DNA of 64,000 bases from PALSA-505 sp963699015 (GTDB taxonomy: Bacteria > Actinomycetota > Actinomycetes > Streptosporangiales > Streptosporangiaceae). The stretch's first letter is position 1. Each line of letters starts with the position of its first letter. Positions 45,420-53,884 of this stretch are shown piece by piece. A program made the translations under genes and the position numbers. Location: positions 186,001 to 250,000 of the forward strand of contig CAVOSX010000004.1 in assembly GCA_963699015.1 (NCBI GenBank), given 5' to 3'. A model generated the notes under the pieces. That model saw only the letters and a list, made by a program, of their open reading frames with translations. It was not told where the DNA came from and did not search any database.

Positions 45420-45640
45420 CTTCCGGCAGAGCAGGGGACCCCTCGCAGTGGTGTGCGTAGTCGCGCTGGAGCTGCTCGGGGTGACCGGGGCCGGGGCGAC
45501 GCGGCACCCGCTGGCGCGGGCGGGGCGGTGAAGGCGGTGCAGATCGGCGGGGCCCGCGTGCTGGCCAGCGGCAAGGGGGCACGCACTGTACTGGCTCGCC
45601 CCTGACACCGCCACCATCTCCGGCGCGGTGCTGCTGCTGC
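45420..45640 (+). pseudogene. Decayed paralogue of the secreted-repeat lipoprotein
   Basis: With frame changes the sequence gives VCVVALELLGVTGAGA (signal-like), then VKAVQIGGARVLASGKG and HALYWLAPDTATISG, matching the LKTAKIGGVTVLTNAKGFTLYWFVPDTATKS of the intact gene upstream. It breaks off at 45640, where a different gene relic begins. Confidence 0.6.
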
Positions 45641-46060
45641 CATTTCAGGTCAGCGTCCTGGGTACCCCGAGCCCGGCGGTCACCGGACCAACTTGCTCTC
45701 CAACCTGATCGCCGCTCCCGGCACGCTGTACCGGTACTGGCGGCAGCGGTAGATCCGCGGCCGCCTCACCCTGCTGCTGATCGCCGGAACCGTGCCCGGC
45801 GGCATCGCCGGATCGGTCATCCGCATCGAGCTGCTGCCGGCCGGGCCGGGCCGCCAGCCCTCCCAGGTCGCGCCCGCGCGCTGGCCTCCACGTTCGTCAC
45901 CTCGGTAGCAGGCGTGGCGAACCTTCACCGTCTTGCCGGTGCACGAGCACAGCCGGTGGCACCGGCCTGGTCTTCCGGCTCGACGGCCTCGCAGGCGCCT
46001 ACAACGAGCATGAATGCAGTCCCGCCTGCCCGATGCCCTGATCCGCCAATAGTCCCCGGT
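45640..46060 (+). pseudogene. TauE/SafE (TSUP) family permease remnant
   Basis: Across several frames: VSVLGTPSPAVTG, NLLSNLIAAPGTLYRYWRQR, then RGRLTLLLIAGTVPGGIAGSVIRIELLP, ALASTFVTSVAGVA and SRLPDALIRQ. These are landmarks of sulfite exporter TauE/SafE family membrane proteins, in order but with stops and deletions. The front end is replaced by the lipoprotein relic. Confidence 0.55.
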
Positions 46061-46137
46061 TGCCGCAGGGGGAGGCATCATAGCGAACTGCCCTCGCTCG
46101 TCCGGCCGCCAGGGCAGCACGCGTGGGCCGGGAATTC

Positions 46138-46755
46138 TTACGGCTGCGCGTGCCGCTGGTCTAAGGGAGGCTCGCAGCGCGTCGGCGATGCTTCGGCCTC
46201 CATTTCGCGGGGCCTCAGCTTGGGCATGCCTACCGTCCAGTCCATCGGCCCGTACGGCAGGCGGACGTCGAACCTGTGGCTTTGGGCCAGCCGATCGCGG
46301 AAGAGACCGAACCGCTCCTCAGTCGTCGCCACGAAGCGGCCGAAGGTGGCCTGGGGTGACTCGCCGGCCTATGCGGTCAGCCACTGACAAGGCGTGATTC
46401 TCGGGTCGAAGCCGGCGATGATGTCGAGCGTGCCGTCATCTGCACCAGCGGCGATCGCGATCCCAACCCTATTGGCGTCGCATAGGTGGCGGACGACGTC
46501 GTGCGCGGACCACGCGGCCCACCGGGTCGGGGCAGCCCAGTCGTCAGGGCCGAATCTTTTGAGGACCGCGATGAACCGTTGCCGCTGCTCGCCGAATACG
46601 TCGAGCAGGTGCTCCGGATCGAAGTCGCACGCGCCCTCGGTCCGCAGTAGCAACTTTCCGGAAGCCGGGCCAGGACGGGCCCAGGCCCTGTTGGCTTTGC
46701 GACCAGCCGCTGCTCGGTCCCGCCAAGGATCGCCCGCGGTCGGCCCGCGAGCCAC
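46138..46755 (-). pseudogene. Maleylpyruvate isomerase/DinB-like protein with internal stop
   Basis: The N-terminal part has the mycothiol-dependent isomerase/DinB four-helix pattern: HLLDVFGEQRQRFIAVLKRFGPDDWAAPTRWAAWSAHDVVRHLCDANRVG. At 46369 a TAG interrupts, and the same frame then continues sensibly as GESPQATFGRFVATTEERFGLFRDRLAQ and PYGPMDWTVG. After that the expected WxxxHxxD-type C-terminus is missing. So the gene has a nonsense codon and a lost 3' end. The catalytic reaction would have used mycothiol, the actinobacterial thiol. Confidence 0.55.
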
Positions 46756-46835
46756 GCCCGCCCGCCACTAGGTGCACCCGGGCATGCGTAGATTCAAGGT
46801 ACGTTCGGCGGCTGACGGCTGGCACGCCATGCCGC

Positions 46836-47264
46836 TCACGTCAGAGGGGGCGCAGCCTGGTAGCTGTCAGGAAGCGGCGTACCCGTCTGCGGCGACTCGA
46901 CCTCGACGATGTCATCGCGCATCGGCCTGAGCAGCTCAACCAGCTCGCCCTGCTCCGGCTCGGGGACGCGGAGCTCGTCGAGCGCCGCCCCCAGGTGCTG
47001 CATGACGACATCGAACTCGCCGGCCGTGGTCTGCATCCCGGCGTGGGTCTCCCGCATGCTACGGCCGGTGTAGGTACAGGGACCGCCGGTGACCTCGCAC
47101 AACTGGTCGGCGACCTCCTTCTTGAGCCGCGGAAGGTCAGTCCGCGCGAACTTCCCGTTGGCCCTGTCATCCCCCCCGACCCGGGCCACCCACGATTCTG
47201 TAACCGCGTGGATCGCATCGAGACCGCCGAGCCGGTCATAAAGCGACTTCGTCTGTGTGGTCAT
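46836..47264 (-). CDS. Truncated (2/2) hemoglobin, group 1
   Basis: A 142-residue heme protein. It opens SLYDRLGGLDAIHAVTESWVARV and has RLKKEVADQLCEVTGGPCTYTGRSM, then His74 in RETHAGMQTT at the place of the proximal heme ligand, and FDVVMQHLGAALDELRVP. The family binds oxygen and is used for NO dioxygenation or oxygen handling. AAGGGGGAG stands right before ATG 47264; an upstream ATG (47288) lies before this ribosome site and was rejected. No partner gene is adjacent. Confidence 0.9.
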   Translation of the reverse strand: MTTQTKSLYDRLGGLDAIHAVTESWVARVGGDDRANGKFARTDLPRLKKEVADQLCEVTGGPCTYTGRSMRETHAGMQTTAGEFDVVMQHLGAALDELRVPEPEQGELVELLRPMRDDIVEVESPQTGTPLPDSYQAAPPLT

Positions 47265-47829
47265 CTGCTCCCCCTTAAATTGGCTCATGAGGCTATTGCC
47301 TTACTCGTGCCGGGGAAGCCGCCCGGCTCCCGGCCGAAGTCATTCCGCGGACGCTACTCAAGGTGACAGGCAACGTCTGCACAAACTTGTTCTCAGAAGG
47401 AACGCACCGGCTGGCCTTGGCCAGGCCATGCCCTTGCCAGCCATGGCCCTTGTCACAGCACCGCAACTCGCGTCTGTGCAGGACAGCAGCAGAACGCGTG
47501 CAGATGGTATGGAGGTTCTTAATCCCCGTGGTGCTCAGCACATCCAAGACGGCATGCTAAGAATCGGGACGTCCTAGGCGCGGCGTGCGATCTGTCGTCT
47601 TCCGGCGGCCACGTACGGCCGAATGCGGCCGCCGCGGTACACGTGGGGCGCCCGCGAGAGGTTGTGGGCTGGTGGTTTCGCACTGGACCGGTGGCTGCTC
47701 GTTGAAACTCTCAGGAGATCAAGGGTACGGGCATGCTCGCCCAGTCTGCACCCGCCAAGCCGATGACCGTGAGAGGCGACCTACCTTGAGCTGCGCCACA
47801 CGTGCTGACCCGGGCTGCGGGTAGGTCCT
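47265..47829. other. Long stretch with no supported gene
   Basis: About 560 bases. It carries the hemoglobin promoter on the minus strand. I see no domain in any frame. Confidence 0.4.
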
Positions 47830-48567
47830 TCAGCCAGCCGGTGCGGCTGGAGCCGGGACCGAAGCAGCCGCGGCCGGTGCTAGGTCATCGGGTGCGGGAG
47901 CGCGCACGCCGGCGCCACCCTGGTCCAGGCGGAACGGCGGGTAGGCGTCGGTCATCAAAGCGGCGTACGCGATGACCCGCACGACCCAGCGGTTCATGCC
48001 CACGATGAAGTCATACAGCCCGCGCGGGTAGCGGCCCGCGAACAACAGCGTGATCGCCGCGAAGAACACCAGCAGCCCGATCAGGCCGCCGGAGAGGGCA
48101 TCGGCCTGCCAGGTTGCCCCCCGGGCCCCGGTCGTGGTGTAGGCGGCGCCGCCGGCGAACACCGCGACGATGGCGTACTGCGGGATGGCCAGCAGCCACC
48201 ACTTGACCAGGACCAGGCCGCGGGAGAGCCGCTCGGGATAGGCGACGTCCAGCGTCGCGGGGTAGCCCGGCTCCTCATCCAGGCTGAACGGCGGGTAGCG
48301 GTCGGTCCCCAGGGCACTGTAGGTGTAGTAGGCGACCCGCCACGACCAGCGCAGCACCCCCAGGTTGAAGGCGAACAGCGAACGCGGGTAGCGGCCGGTG
48401 AACACGATGGCGAAGAACGCGATGACGGTGACGACGGCGAACGCGATCCACAAGAAGAACAGCACGATGTAGTGCGGGATCGCCAGCAGCCACTTGACCA
48501 GCCACAGCCAGCGGCTCAGCGGCTCGTCGAGGCGGGCTCGCACCTGCACGGGATAGTCCCGGTCCAC
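47830..48567 (-). CDS. DUF4389 membrane protein
   Basis: A 245-residue protein with two DUF4389 modules, each of two helices. The first is RWLWLVKWLLAIPHYIVLFFLW, then TGRYPRSLFAFNLGVLRWSWRVAYYTYSALGTDRYPPFSL. The second is GLVLVKWWLLAIPQYAIVAVFAGG, then AGRYPRGLYDFIVGMNRWVVRVIAYAALMTDAYPPFRLD. The repeated RYPR and YPPF motifs define the family, which has no known function. GAGGAGGAAACC precedes GTG 48567. The tail is Ala/Pro-rich. Probably monocistronic. Confidence 0.88.
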   Translation of the reverse strand: MDRDYPVQVRARLDEPLSRWLWLVKWLLAIPHYIVLFFLWIAFAVVTVIAFFAIVFTGRYPRSLFAFNLGVLRWSWRVAYYTYSALGTDRYPPFSLDEEPGYPATLDVAYPERLSRGLVLVKWWLLAIPQYAIVAVFAGGAAYTTTGARGATWQADALSGGLIGLLVFFAAITLLFAGRYPRGLYDFIVGMNRWVVRVIAYAALMTDAYPPFRLDQGGAGVRAPAPDDLAPAAAASVPAPAAPAG

Positions 48568-48835
48568 GGTTTCCTCCTCGTCGGTGCCCGCGGATGCCAC
48601 ATGACACGGGCACGCGATGCGCAGGCAGGGGCGGATCACCGGGCTGGAAATCCCGGTCCCCCCGGGTCTATCTGAGAACCTGCACGTGGAGGGCAAGCGC
48701 ATCCGCTGTGGAGACCGCGTGAAGATGGCCAGTTGGTACAGCAGCGCCGTCACGGGGATGTGCGGAGGGGCCGCGCGCGATTCATGGGTGGCACCGGCCG
48801 TGACAGGGCCCGCCTTACGCAGCCTTGCTGGCTGT

Positions 48836-49900
48836 ATCACGAAATCCCGATACCCGCCCGGTGGACGTTCCCGGCGTCCTCACCAGCGCCGCGGGCCTGC
48901 TCGCCCTGATCTTCGGCCTCATCGAGTCGGCCTCGAACTCCTGGACGTCGGCCCCGGTGGCGGCATCGCTCGCCGCGGGCCTGGTGCTGCTGGTTTCGTT
49001 CGTGTGGTGGGAACACCGGGCACCGGTCCCGATGATCCCGCCAGCGGTGGTGAAGCTGCGCAGCTTCACCACCTCGTGCTGTGTCTACCTGCTCTCCTAC
49101 GCGTCGCTGACCGGGGTGTATTTCTACCTCACGCTGCTCTACCAGGACGTTGACGGATGGACCGCCCTGCGCACCGGGCTGTCCTGGCTGTTCATGAACA
49201 TCCCGTTCCTGGTGATGGCGCAATTCGCAGGACGCCTCAGCCGCCAGCTGCCAGCCAGGGCGATCGCCGGCGGAGGCTGCCTGGTGACGGCGGCCGGCAT
49301 CCTCACCTTCAGCACGCTTGCACCTTCATCGCCGTTCATCATCGCCGTGATCGGCCATGTGCTCTTCGGCACCGGAACCGGGATGTGGATTCCCGGGGTC
49401 GCCAATGTCGCCTGCGGGACGTCCCGCCCGGCCTGTCGGGCACCGCGTCGGGGGTCTTCAACGCCTCCCGCCAAGTGGGCACCTCGATCGGCCTAGCGAT
49501 CCTCGGCGCCATCGGTGCAGACGCCGCAACCTCCGCATGGACAAGTCAGGCCGCACATCTGCCCGGCGCAGCCAGGCGGGCGGCGATCGGGCAAACCCGC
49601 AACGTCGCCAGCGCCCGCATCAGCTCGGTGACCAGGGCGCTCGGGACGGGTCACCGGCCAGCCGCCGAACAGGCCTTCTCTCACGGCTATCGGGTGGCAG
49701 TCCTCATCGCAGGACTTGGCCTCATCGCCGCCGCGATCATCGCCGCATTCGGGCTACGCGACAACCGCAGACGCGAGCTGGACGCAGCCGCAGGCAAGCC
49801 TGCACCACCCGGCGACCCCGATAACCCCACTATCGCGGCCCAGCCGCACCACACTGTCGTCACACGACCTGATGGAAGGCACAATCATGTCAATCATTGA
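48836..49900 (+). pseudogene. DHA2-type MFS drug transporter, 5'-truncated and frameshifted
   Basis: The sequence joins the family at the cytoplasmic loop after helix 6-7 (DTRPVDVPGVLTSAAGLLALIFGLIE). It carries later helices (LRSFTTSCCVYLLSYASLTGVYFYLTLLYQDV, VLFGTGTGMWIP), changes frame near 49415, and continues PPGLSGTASGVFNASRQVGTSIGLAILGAIG to a stop at 49900. The first half of the 14-helix transporter is absent. The last four codons overlap the next gene's start, so the original operon link survives. Confidence 0.8.
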
Positions 49901-50393
49901 GGACATCCAGCGCCGCTCGGCGCACATCCACTGGCCGCAGGGCATCGTGCCCGAGCAGGCCGACCTCTTCGCCCACAACGACATCGTGATCGCCGCGCCA
50001 CCGGGAAAGATCTGGGAGCATCTCATCCACGCCACCGCCTGGCCGGACTGGTACTCCAACGCCAGCGACGTCACCGTCAACGCCTCCAGCGGGCTCCTCG
50101 GTGCCGGCGTCACGTTCGACTGGATCACCTTCGGCGCGCACATCCACAGCACCGTCCACGAATTCGAGCCCGCGGCCCGCATCGGCTGGTACGGCGAGAC
50201 AGACCAGTGGCTGGCCTACCACACCTGGCTGCTTGAGCCGCGCGACGAGGGAACCACCTACGTGGTAATGGAAGAGACCGGCAACGGCCTCAACCCGAAG
50301 AAACTCGCCGACTCCAATCCCGGCCACATGCACCGTGGTCACGACCTGTGGAACATCAGCCTCAAGTTCCTCTGCGAAAGCGTCCAGGACTAG
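49887..50393 (+). CDS. SRPBCC family protein (polyketide cyclase/START-like)
   Basis: A 168-residue protein. The START-like fold is seen in IVIAAPPGKIWEHLIHATAWPDWYSNASDVTV, GAGVTFDWITFGAHIHSTVHEFEPAARIGWYG and the final long helix. The domain makes a hydrophobic cavity for a small ligand; the substrate cannot be told. GGAAGG precedes ATG 49887, which overlaps the end of the transporter relic upstream. The two were probably one operon when that gene was whole. Confidence 0.85.
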   Translation: MSIIEDIQRRSAHIHWPQGIVPEQADLFAHNDIVIAAPPGKIWEHLIHATAWPDWYSNASDVTVNASSGLLGAGVTFDWITFGAHIHSTVHEFEPAARIGWYGETDQWLAYHTWLLEPRDEGTTYVVMEETGNGLNPKKLADSNPGHMHRGHDLWNISLKFLCESVQD

Positions 50394-50525
50394 CGGCGAC
50401 CGAACGCCAGCACCCCCCGTTAGCCGGCTCCCGCCAGTAGCTTCGGGGTCTCGGGCCTGGACGGACGTTCTTGCACATGCCCGAACTCGCCCGTCTCGTC
50501 ACCGGCTGGACCTAGTCTGACTGTC

Positions 50526-51856
50526 GTGGCCGAGGCACCGCTGACCCGCTATGCGCGCGCCGCTGATGGTGTTCATATCGCCTACCAGGTGTTCGGCGAG
50601 GGTCCGGTTGACGTGGCGTTCGTGTGGGGGGTCTTTTCTCACGTCGAGCTGGTGTGGGAGCACGAAGCACCGGCGCACTATCTGCGGCGCCTGGCCTCGT
50701 TCGGCCGGGTCATCCACTTCGACAAGCGCGGCACCGGGCTGTCTGACCGGCCGGGCCTGGCTCCCGACCCTCGAGGAGCAAATGGACGACGTGGTGGCAG
50801 TCATGGACGCTGTGGGGACCGAACGGGTAGTCATGCTGGCCGGAGGGGACTCCGGGCTGCTCGGGATCCTGTTTGCCGCCGCCCACCCGGAACGCACGGC
50901 GGCACTCGTCCTGTCGGGGAGCCGCCCTCGGATCACCAGCGCGCCCGGTTTCCCGTGGGGGCCGCCGCCGGACGAGTGGCACGTACTGGTGGCCTCCCTC
51001 GCCGAGGAGTGGGGGGCCGGGCTGACGCAGGTGGTCGCCCCGAGCCAAGATGATCCGGTATCGCGGGCGTGGTGGGCGCGCCTGGAGCGGTACTCGCTGA
51101 GCCCTGGGTCGGTGGCGCAGCTCTGGGAGGTCATCGAGCAGACCGACGTGCGCAGGATCCTCCCTTCGGTGCACGTCCCGACCTTGGTGGTGCACCGGGA
51201 TCACGACCCGTTCGCCGACGTGGCGGCCGGCCGCTACGTCGCCGGGCACATCCCGGGCGCCCGTTTCGTGGAGATCGCCGGCAACGACCATCCGGGCTGG
51301 GCGAGCGGCGCTGACACCGAGCTCGACGAGATCGAAGACTTCCTGACCGGAACCTACGGCGGCACACATAGCGACCGGGTGCTGGCGACGGTGCTGTTCA
51401 CCGACATCGTGGACTCGACCCAGCACGCCATCGCGGTAGGCGATCGCCGGTGGCGGCAGTTGCTCGGCGACCACGAAGCGATCAGCCGGAGCGAGCTCGA
51501 GCGCCATCGAGGGCAATGGGTCAAGTTCGACCGGAGACGGGATCCTCGCCACCTTCGACGGCCCAGCCCGGGCCGTCCGCTGTGCCCAGGCCATCGGAGC
51601 CCGCATGCGCCAGCTGGGCTTGCCCATCCGATCCGGTATCCACACCGGCGAGTGCGAGCGGATGGGCGACGACGTCGGCGGAGTAGCCGTTCACATCGCG
51701 GCCCGCGTCGCCGCGCTGGCCGGAGCGGATCAGGTCCTTGTCTCGCGCACGGTCGTGGACCTGGTCGCCGGATCAGGGCTCAGCTTCGCCGATCGAGGTG
51801 AACACGTCCTCAAGGGCATCCCACGAACCTGGCAGGTCTTCGCCGTTGCTGAATAA
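50526..51856 (+). pseudogene. Alpha/beta-hydrolase / adenylate-guanylate cyclase fusion, two frameshifts
   Basis: Frame one begins LTRYARAADGVHIAYQVFGEGPVDVAFVWG and VIHFDKRGTGLSDRPG. Near 50770 it shifts to LEEQMDDVVAVMDAVGTERVVMLAGGDSGLLG (nucleophile elbow GGDSGL in place of GxSxG) and runs through PTLVVHRDHDPF and the late His of GNDHPGW. The cyclase domain follows: DRVLATVLFTDIVDST (metal-binding Asp) and, after a shift near 51530, TGDGILATFDGPARAVRCAQAIG, SGIHTGECE and HIAARVAALA. The known fusion class is common in actinobacteria. Two single-base shifts make it non-functional as read. About 440 residues if repaired. Confidence 0.75.
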
Positions 51857-51959
51857 ATGGCGCCTACACGGTCAATCCCGCGGCAGCTGAGACTGGCGAC
51901 GATGCGATCTTGCGCTAGCCGTGATGGCGCCAGGCGCCGCGGGTCACCTCTGAGCGCTG

Positions 51960-52694
51960 ATGGAGTCCGCCGGATTTGCTGAACGACTAGTCAAACTGAC
52001 CCACTCGGTCACGCTGCATGCCCGCAGTGCAGCCAGGGCCGAGGACGCACGTGCGGCGCTGCCCGCCGCGAGGGCGGTCGTCGTCGGCGACCTGGCCGGC
52101 ATGGCGGGCATGCGGCAGGTCGCCGGGCAGGCGAACGCGGGCGGCCGGTACGACGCGGTCATTCACAATGCCGGGGCCGGCTACCGGGAGCCGCGGCGGA
52201 TCCGCACCGAGGACGGCCTGGAGCACATCTTCGCGACCAACGTGCTCGCCCCGTACCTGCTGACCGGCCTGATCGAGCGGCCTGCCCGGCTGGTCTACCT
52301 CAGCTCCGGCATGCACCGCGGCGGGGATCCCGGCCTGGCCGATCCGCAGTGGGAACACCGTCGCTGGAACGGCGCGCAGGCATACTCCGACAGCAAGCTG
52401 CTCGACGTCGTGCTCGCCTTCGCCGTCGCGCGGCGCTGGACCGGGGTCCTGGCGAACGCGCTCGAGCCTGGCTGGGTACCGACCAGAATGGGCGGCCCCG
52501 GCGCACCCGATGACATGTCACTGGCCCCGGTGACCCAGGCGTGGCTGGCCGTCAGCCCGGATCCGGGCGCAAGGGTGACGGGCGGCTATTTCTATCACCA
52601 GAAGCCCCGCATGACACACCCCGCCGCCCGCGATCTCGAGGTCCAGGACCGACTGCTCAGGTATTGCGCCGCGCTGACCGGCGTGACCCTGTAA
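51960..52694 (+). CDS. SDR family protein lacking the N-terminal nucleotide-binding motif
   Basis: A 244-residue protein with the middle and end of a short-chain dehydrogenase: VIHNAGAGYREP (NAG motif), the Ser of RLVYLSSGMH, and YSDSKLLDVVLAFAVARRW with the Tyr-Lys pair. It then has EPGWVPTRMGGPGAPDD. The expected glycine-rich TGxxxGxG and first strand are absent; the protein starts MESAGFAERLVKLTHSVTLHARS. Either the 5' end was lost or a frame change hides it in 51880-51960. A functional cofactor site is therefore doubtful. Confidence 0.7.
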   Translation: MESAGFAERLVKLTHSVTLHARSAARAEDARAALPAARAVVVGDLAGMAGMRQVAGQANAGGRYDAVIHNAGAGYREPRRIRTEDGLEHIFATNVLAPYLLTGLIERPARLVYLSSGMHRGGDPGLADPQWEHRRWNGAQAYSDSKLLDVVLAFAVARRWTGVLANALEPGWVPTRMGGPGAPDDMSLAPVTQAWLAVSPDPGARVTGGYFYHQKPRMTHPAARDLEVQDRLLRYCAALTGVTL

Positions 52695-52881
52695 CCCTCC
52701 GGAGCCAGCCCGCGGCCCAGGCTTTCTGGCAGCCGACGCTGGTGGGCAGGTCCGCCCAGGGGCGCTCATGCCGGTGATGGGCGTCCTATGAGCGGATACG
52801 GATGCGCGATAACGCGCGATATGCGCGACTGATCATCGGCGGGAGTTGGCCGCCTCCCGGGCATGAACCGGTCGGGCGTCG

Positions 52882-52923
52882 GGCAAGTTAATCGTGCTTT
52901 AGTTGGAATGTCGCGAACGCCGT
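52882..52923. repeat. Dispersed 42-bp repeat, copy 2
   Basis: Shares its first 24 bases exactly, and about 37 of 42 in all, with 24808-24849. This copy covers the last codons and stop of the vapC gene and the bases after it. Confidence 0.7.
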
Positions 52924-53321
52924 AATGACTGGTCTAGCTCGATCCCGATAACGCGGGCGACGCGAGCGAGGTCAGCGTCGCAAGCGAGGAGAGTCGCCTG
53001 TTGCCGCCAGGCGACGGCGGCGATCATGCAATCGACCAGTCCTCGGGGCGTGATACCTGCCTGTCGGCAGCGGCGGTAGATGCGGACGGCACCGTCGAAG
53101 TCGGCGGCGGCATCGAAGCGATACAAGTGAAACCGCAGCAGAAGACGGCGCAGATCAGCCTCCCGGGCGTCGCTGCGTGCTCCGGCCAGAACCTCCATGA
53201 TCACCGGCTCGGTGACGGCGATAGGGTCCTCGGCAGCAATCAGCTCTGACAAGCGAAGATCGACCGTACTCCCGGTGGCCCGGTCATATTCAACCCAAGC
53301 GGAGGTGTCTGCAAGGATCAC
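52899..53321 (-). CDS. vapC: VapC-type PIN-domain toxin
   Basis: A 140-residue PIN-domain ribonuclease toxin. Metal-binding acidic residues are Asp5 (ILADTSAWVEYD), Glu43 (IMEVLAG), Asp97 (GLVDCMIAA) and Asp115/Asp117 (LLACDADLARVA). When freed from its antitoxin it should cleave RNA, usually tRNA or rRNA in this family. GTG 53321 overlaps the antitoxin stop (GTGA), so synthesis is coupled to the antitoxin. The 3' end carries a 42-bp sequence repeated at 24808. Confidence 0.92.
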   Translation of the reverse strand: MILADTSAWVEYDRATGSTVDLRLSELIAAEDPIAVTEPVIMEVLAGARSDAREADLRRLLLRFHLYRFDAAADFDGAVRIYRRCRQAGITPRGLVDCMIAAVAWRQQATLLACDADLARVARVIGIELDQSLRRSRHSN

Positions 53322-53530
53322 GCCGCGTCCCCCGGGCGCGTATCTTCGGGAAGCTCATCTATAGCGTGCGCGCCTCGCATCGCCAGGGCTTCCTCTCGTG
53401 TCATGGGCTGCCCGGCCAAATGCCGCAGGGCGAACTCGACCGCCTCTGTCTTAGTACGCAGACCGTAGCGATCCATGACCGCTTGAAGATAGGTGTCCTC
53501 GATCTCGATGTTCGTACGCACCCTGCTCAT
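53318..53530 (-). CDS. vapB: VapB-type antitoxin
   Basis: A 70-residue antitoxin. A short ribbon-helix-helix part (MSRVRTNIEIEDTYLQAVMDRYGLRTKTEAVEFALRHL) for DNA binding is followed by a tail (ALAMRGAHAIDELPEDTRPG) that would wrap the toxin's active site. It is of the type II VapB class with the TKTEAVEFALR motif. First gene of the pair. An inverted repeat lies just upstream and is its likely operator. Confidence 0.92.
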   Translation of the reverse strand: MSRVRTNIEIEDTYLQAVMDRYGLRTKTEAVEFALRHLAGQPMTREEALAMRGAHAIDELPEDTRPGDAA

Positions 53531-53538
53531 ACATCTAC

Positions 53539-53563
53539 TTTACACCTTACGTGTAAAACACGT
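53539..53563 (-). promoter_or_regulatory. Candidate VapB operator
   Basis: Just upstream of vapB are TTTACAC-N5-GTGTAAA (53539-53545, 53551-53557) and, overlapping it, ACGTG-N5-CACGT (53549-53553, 53559-53563), both perfect inverted repeats. The sequence is AT-rich in a GC-rich genome and lies 8 bases from the start codon, as expected for autoregulation by the VapBC complex. Confidence 0.6.
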
Positions 53564-53884
53564 GTATCACCTCTCGGGAACGGGGTCGTCCGTCCATCTG
53601 ACCTGTGGGTCTCCGGATAATCTCCTCGGTAGTGACCGGGCGGCGGCAGCCGACATTGATGCGAACCGCGATGCTAACGGTCTCATTGCCCGCCGCGAAG
53701 CCCCGTGCCGCGACGTGGTCACCGGGCAGCGGACGGTCCTGGTGACCTCGGCCGTCCGGCGCCCAGCCCGCCGCCGGCGGACTGGCAGCCGGCACGCTCA
53801 CCTGGCTCCTGCTCACCGCCAGGCACGACCTCGCACCGCCAGGCAACTAGCCCCCCGAGCGTCAGGCATGCAGTGGAACGCGGC
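53564..53884. other. Stretch with no supported gene
   Basis: About 320 bases between the vapBC promoter and the end of the exporter gene. I find no domain in any frame and no strong hairpin. Confidence 0.35.

Noticed and set aside
52801..52829. Repeated GCGCGATA-like motif
   Set aside because: Only two to three short copies in GC-rich DNA; too little to call an operator or repeat element.
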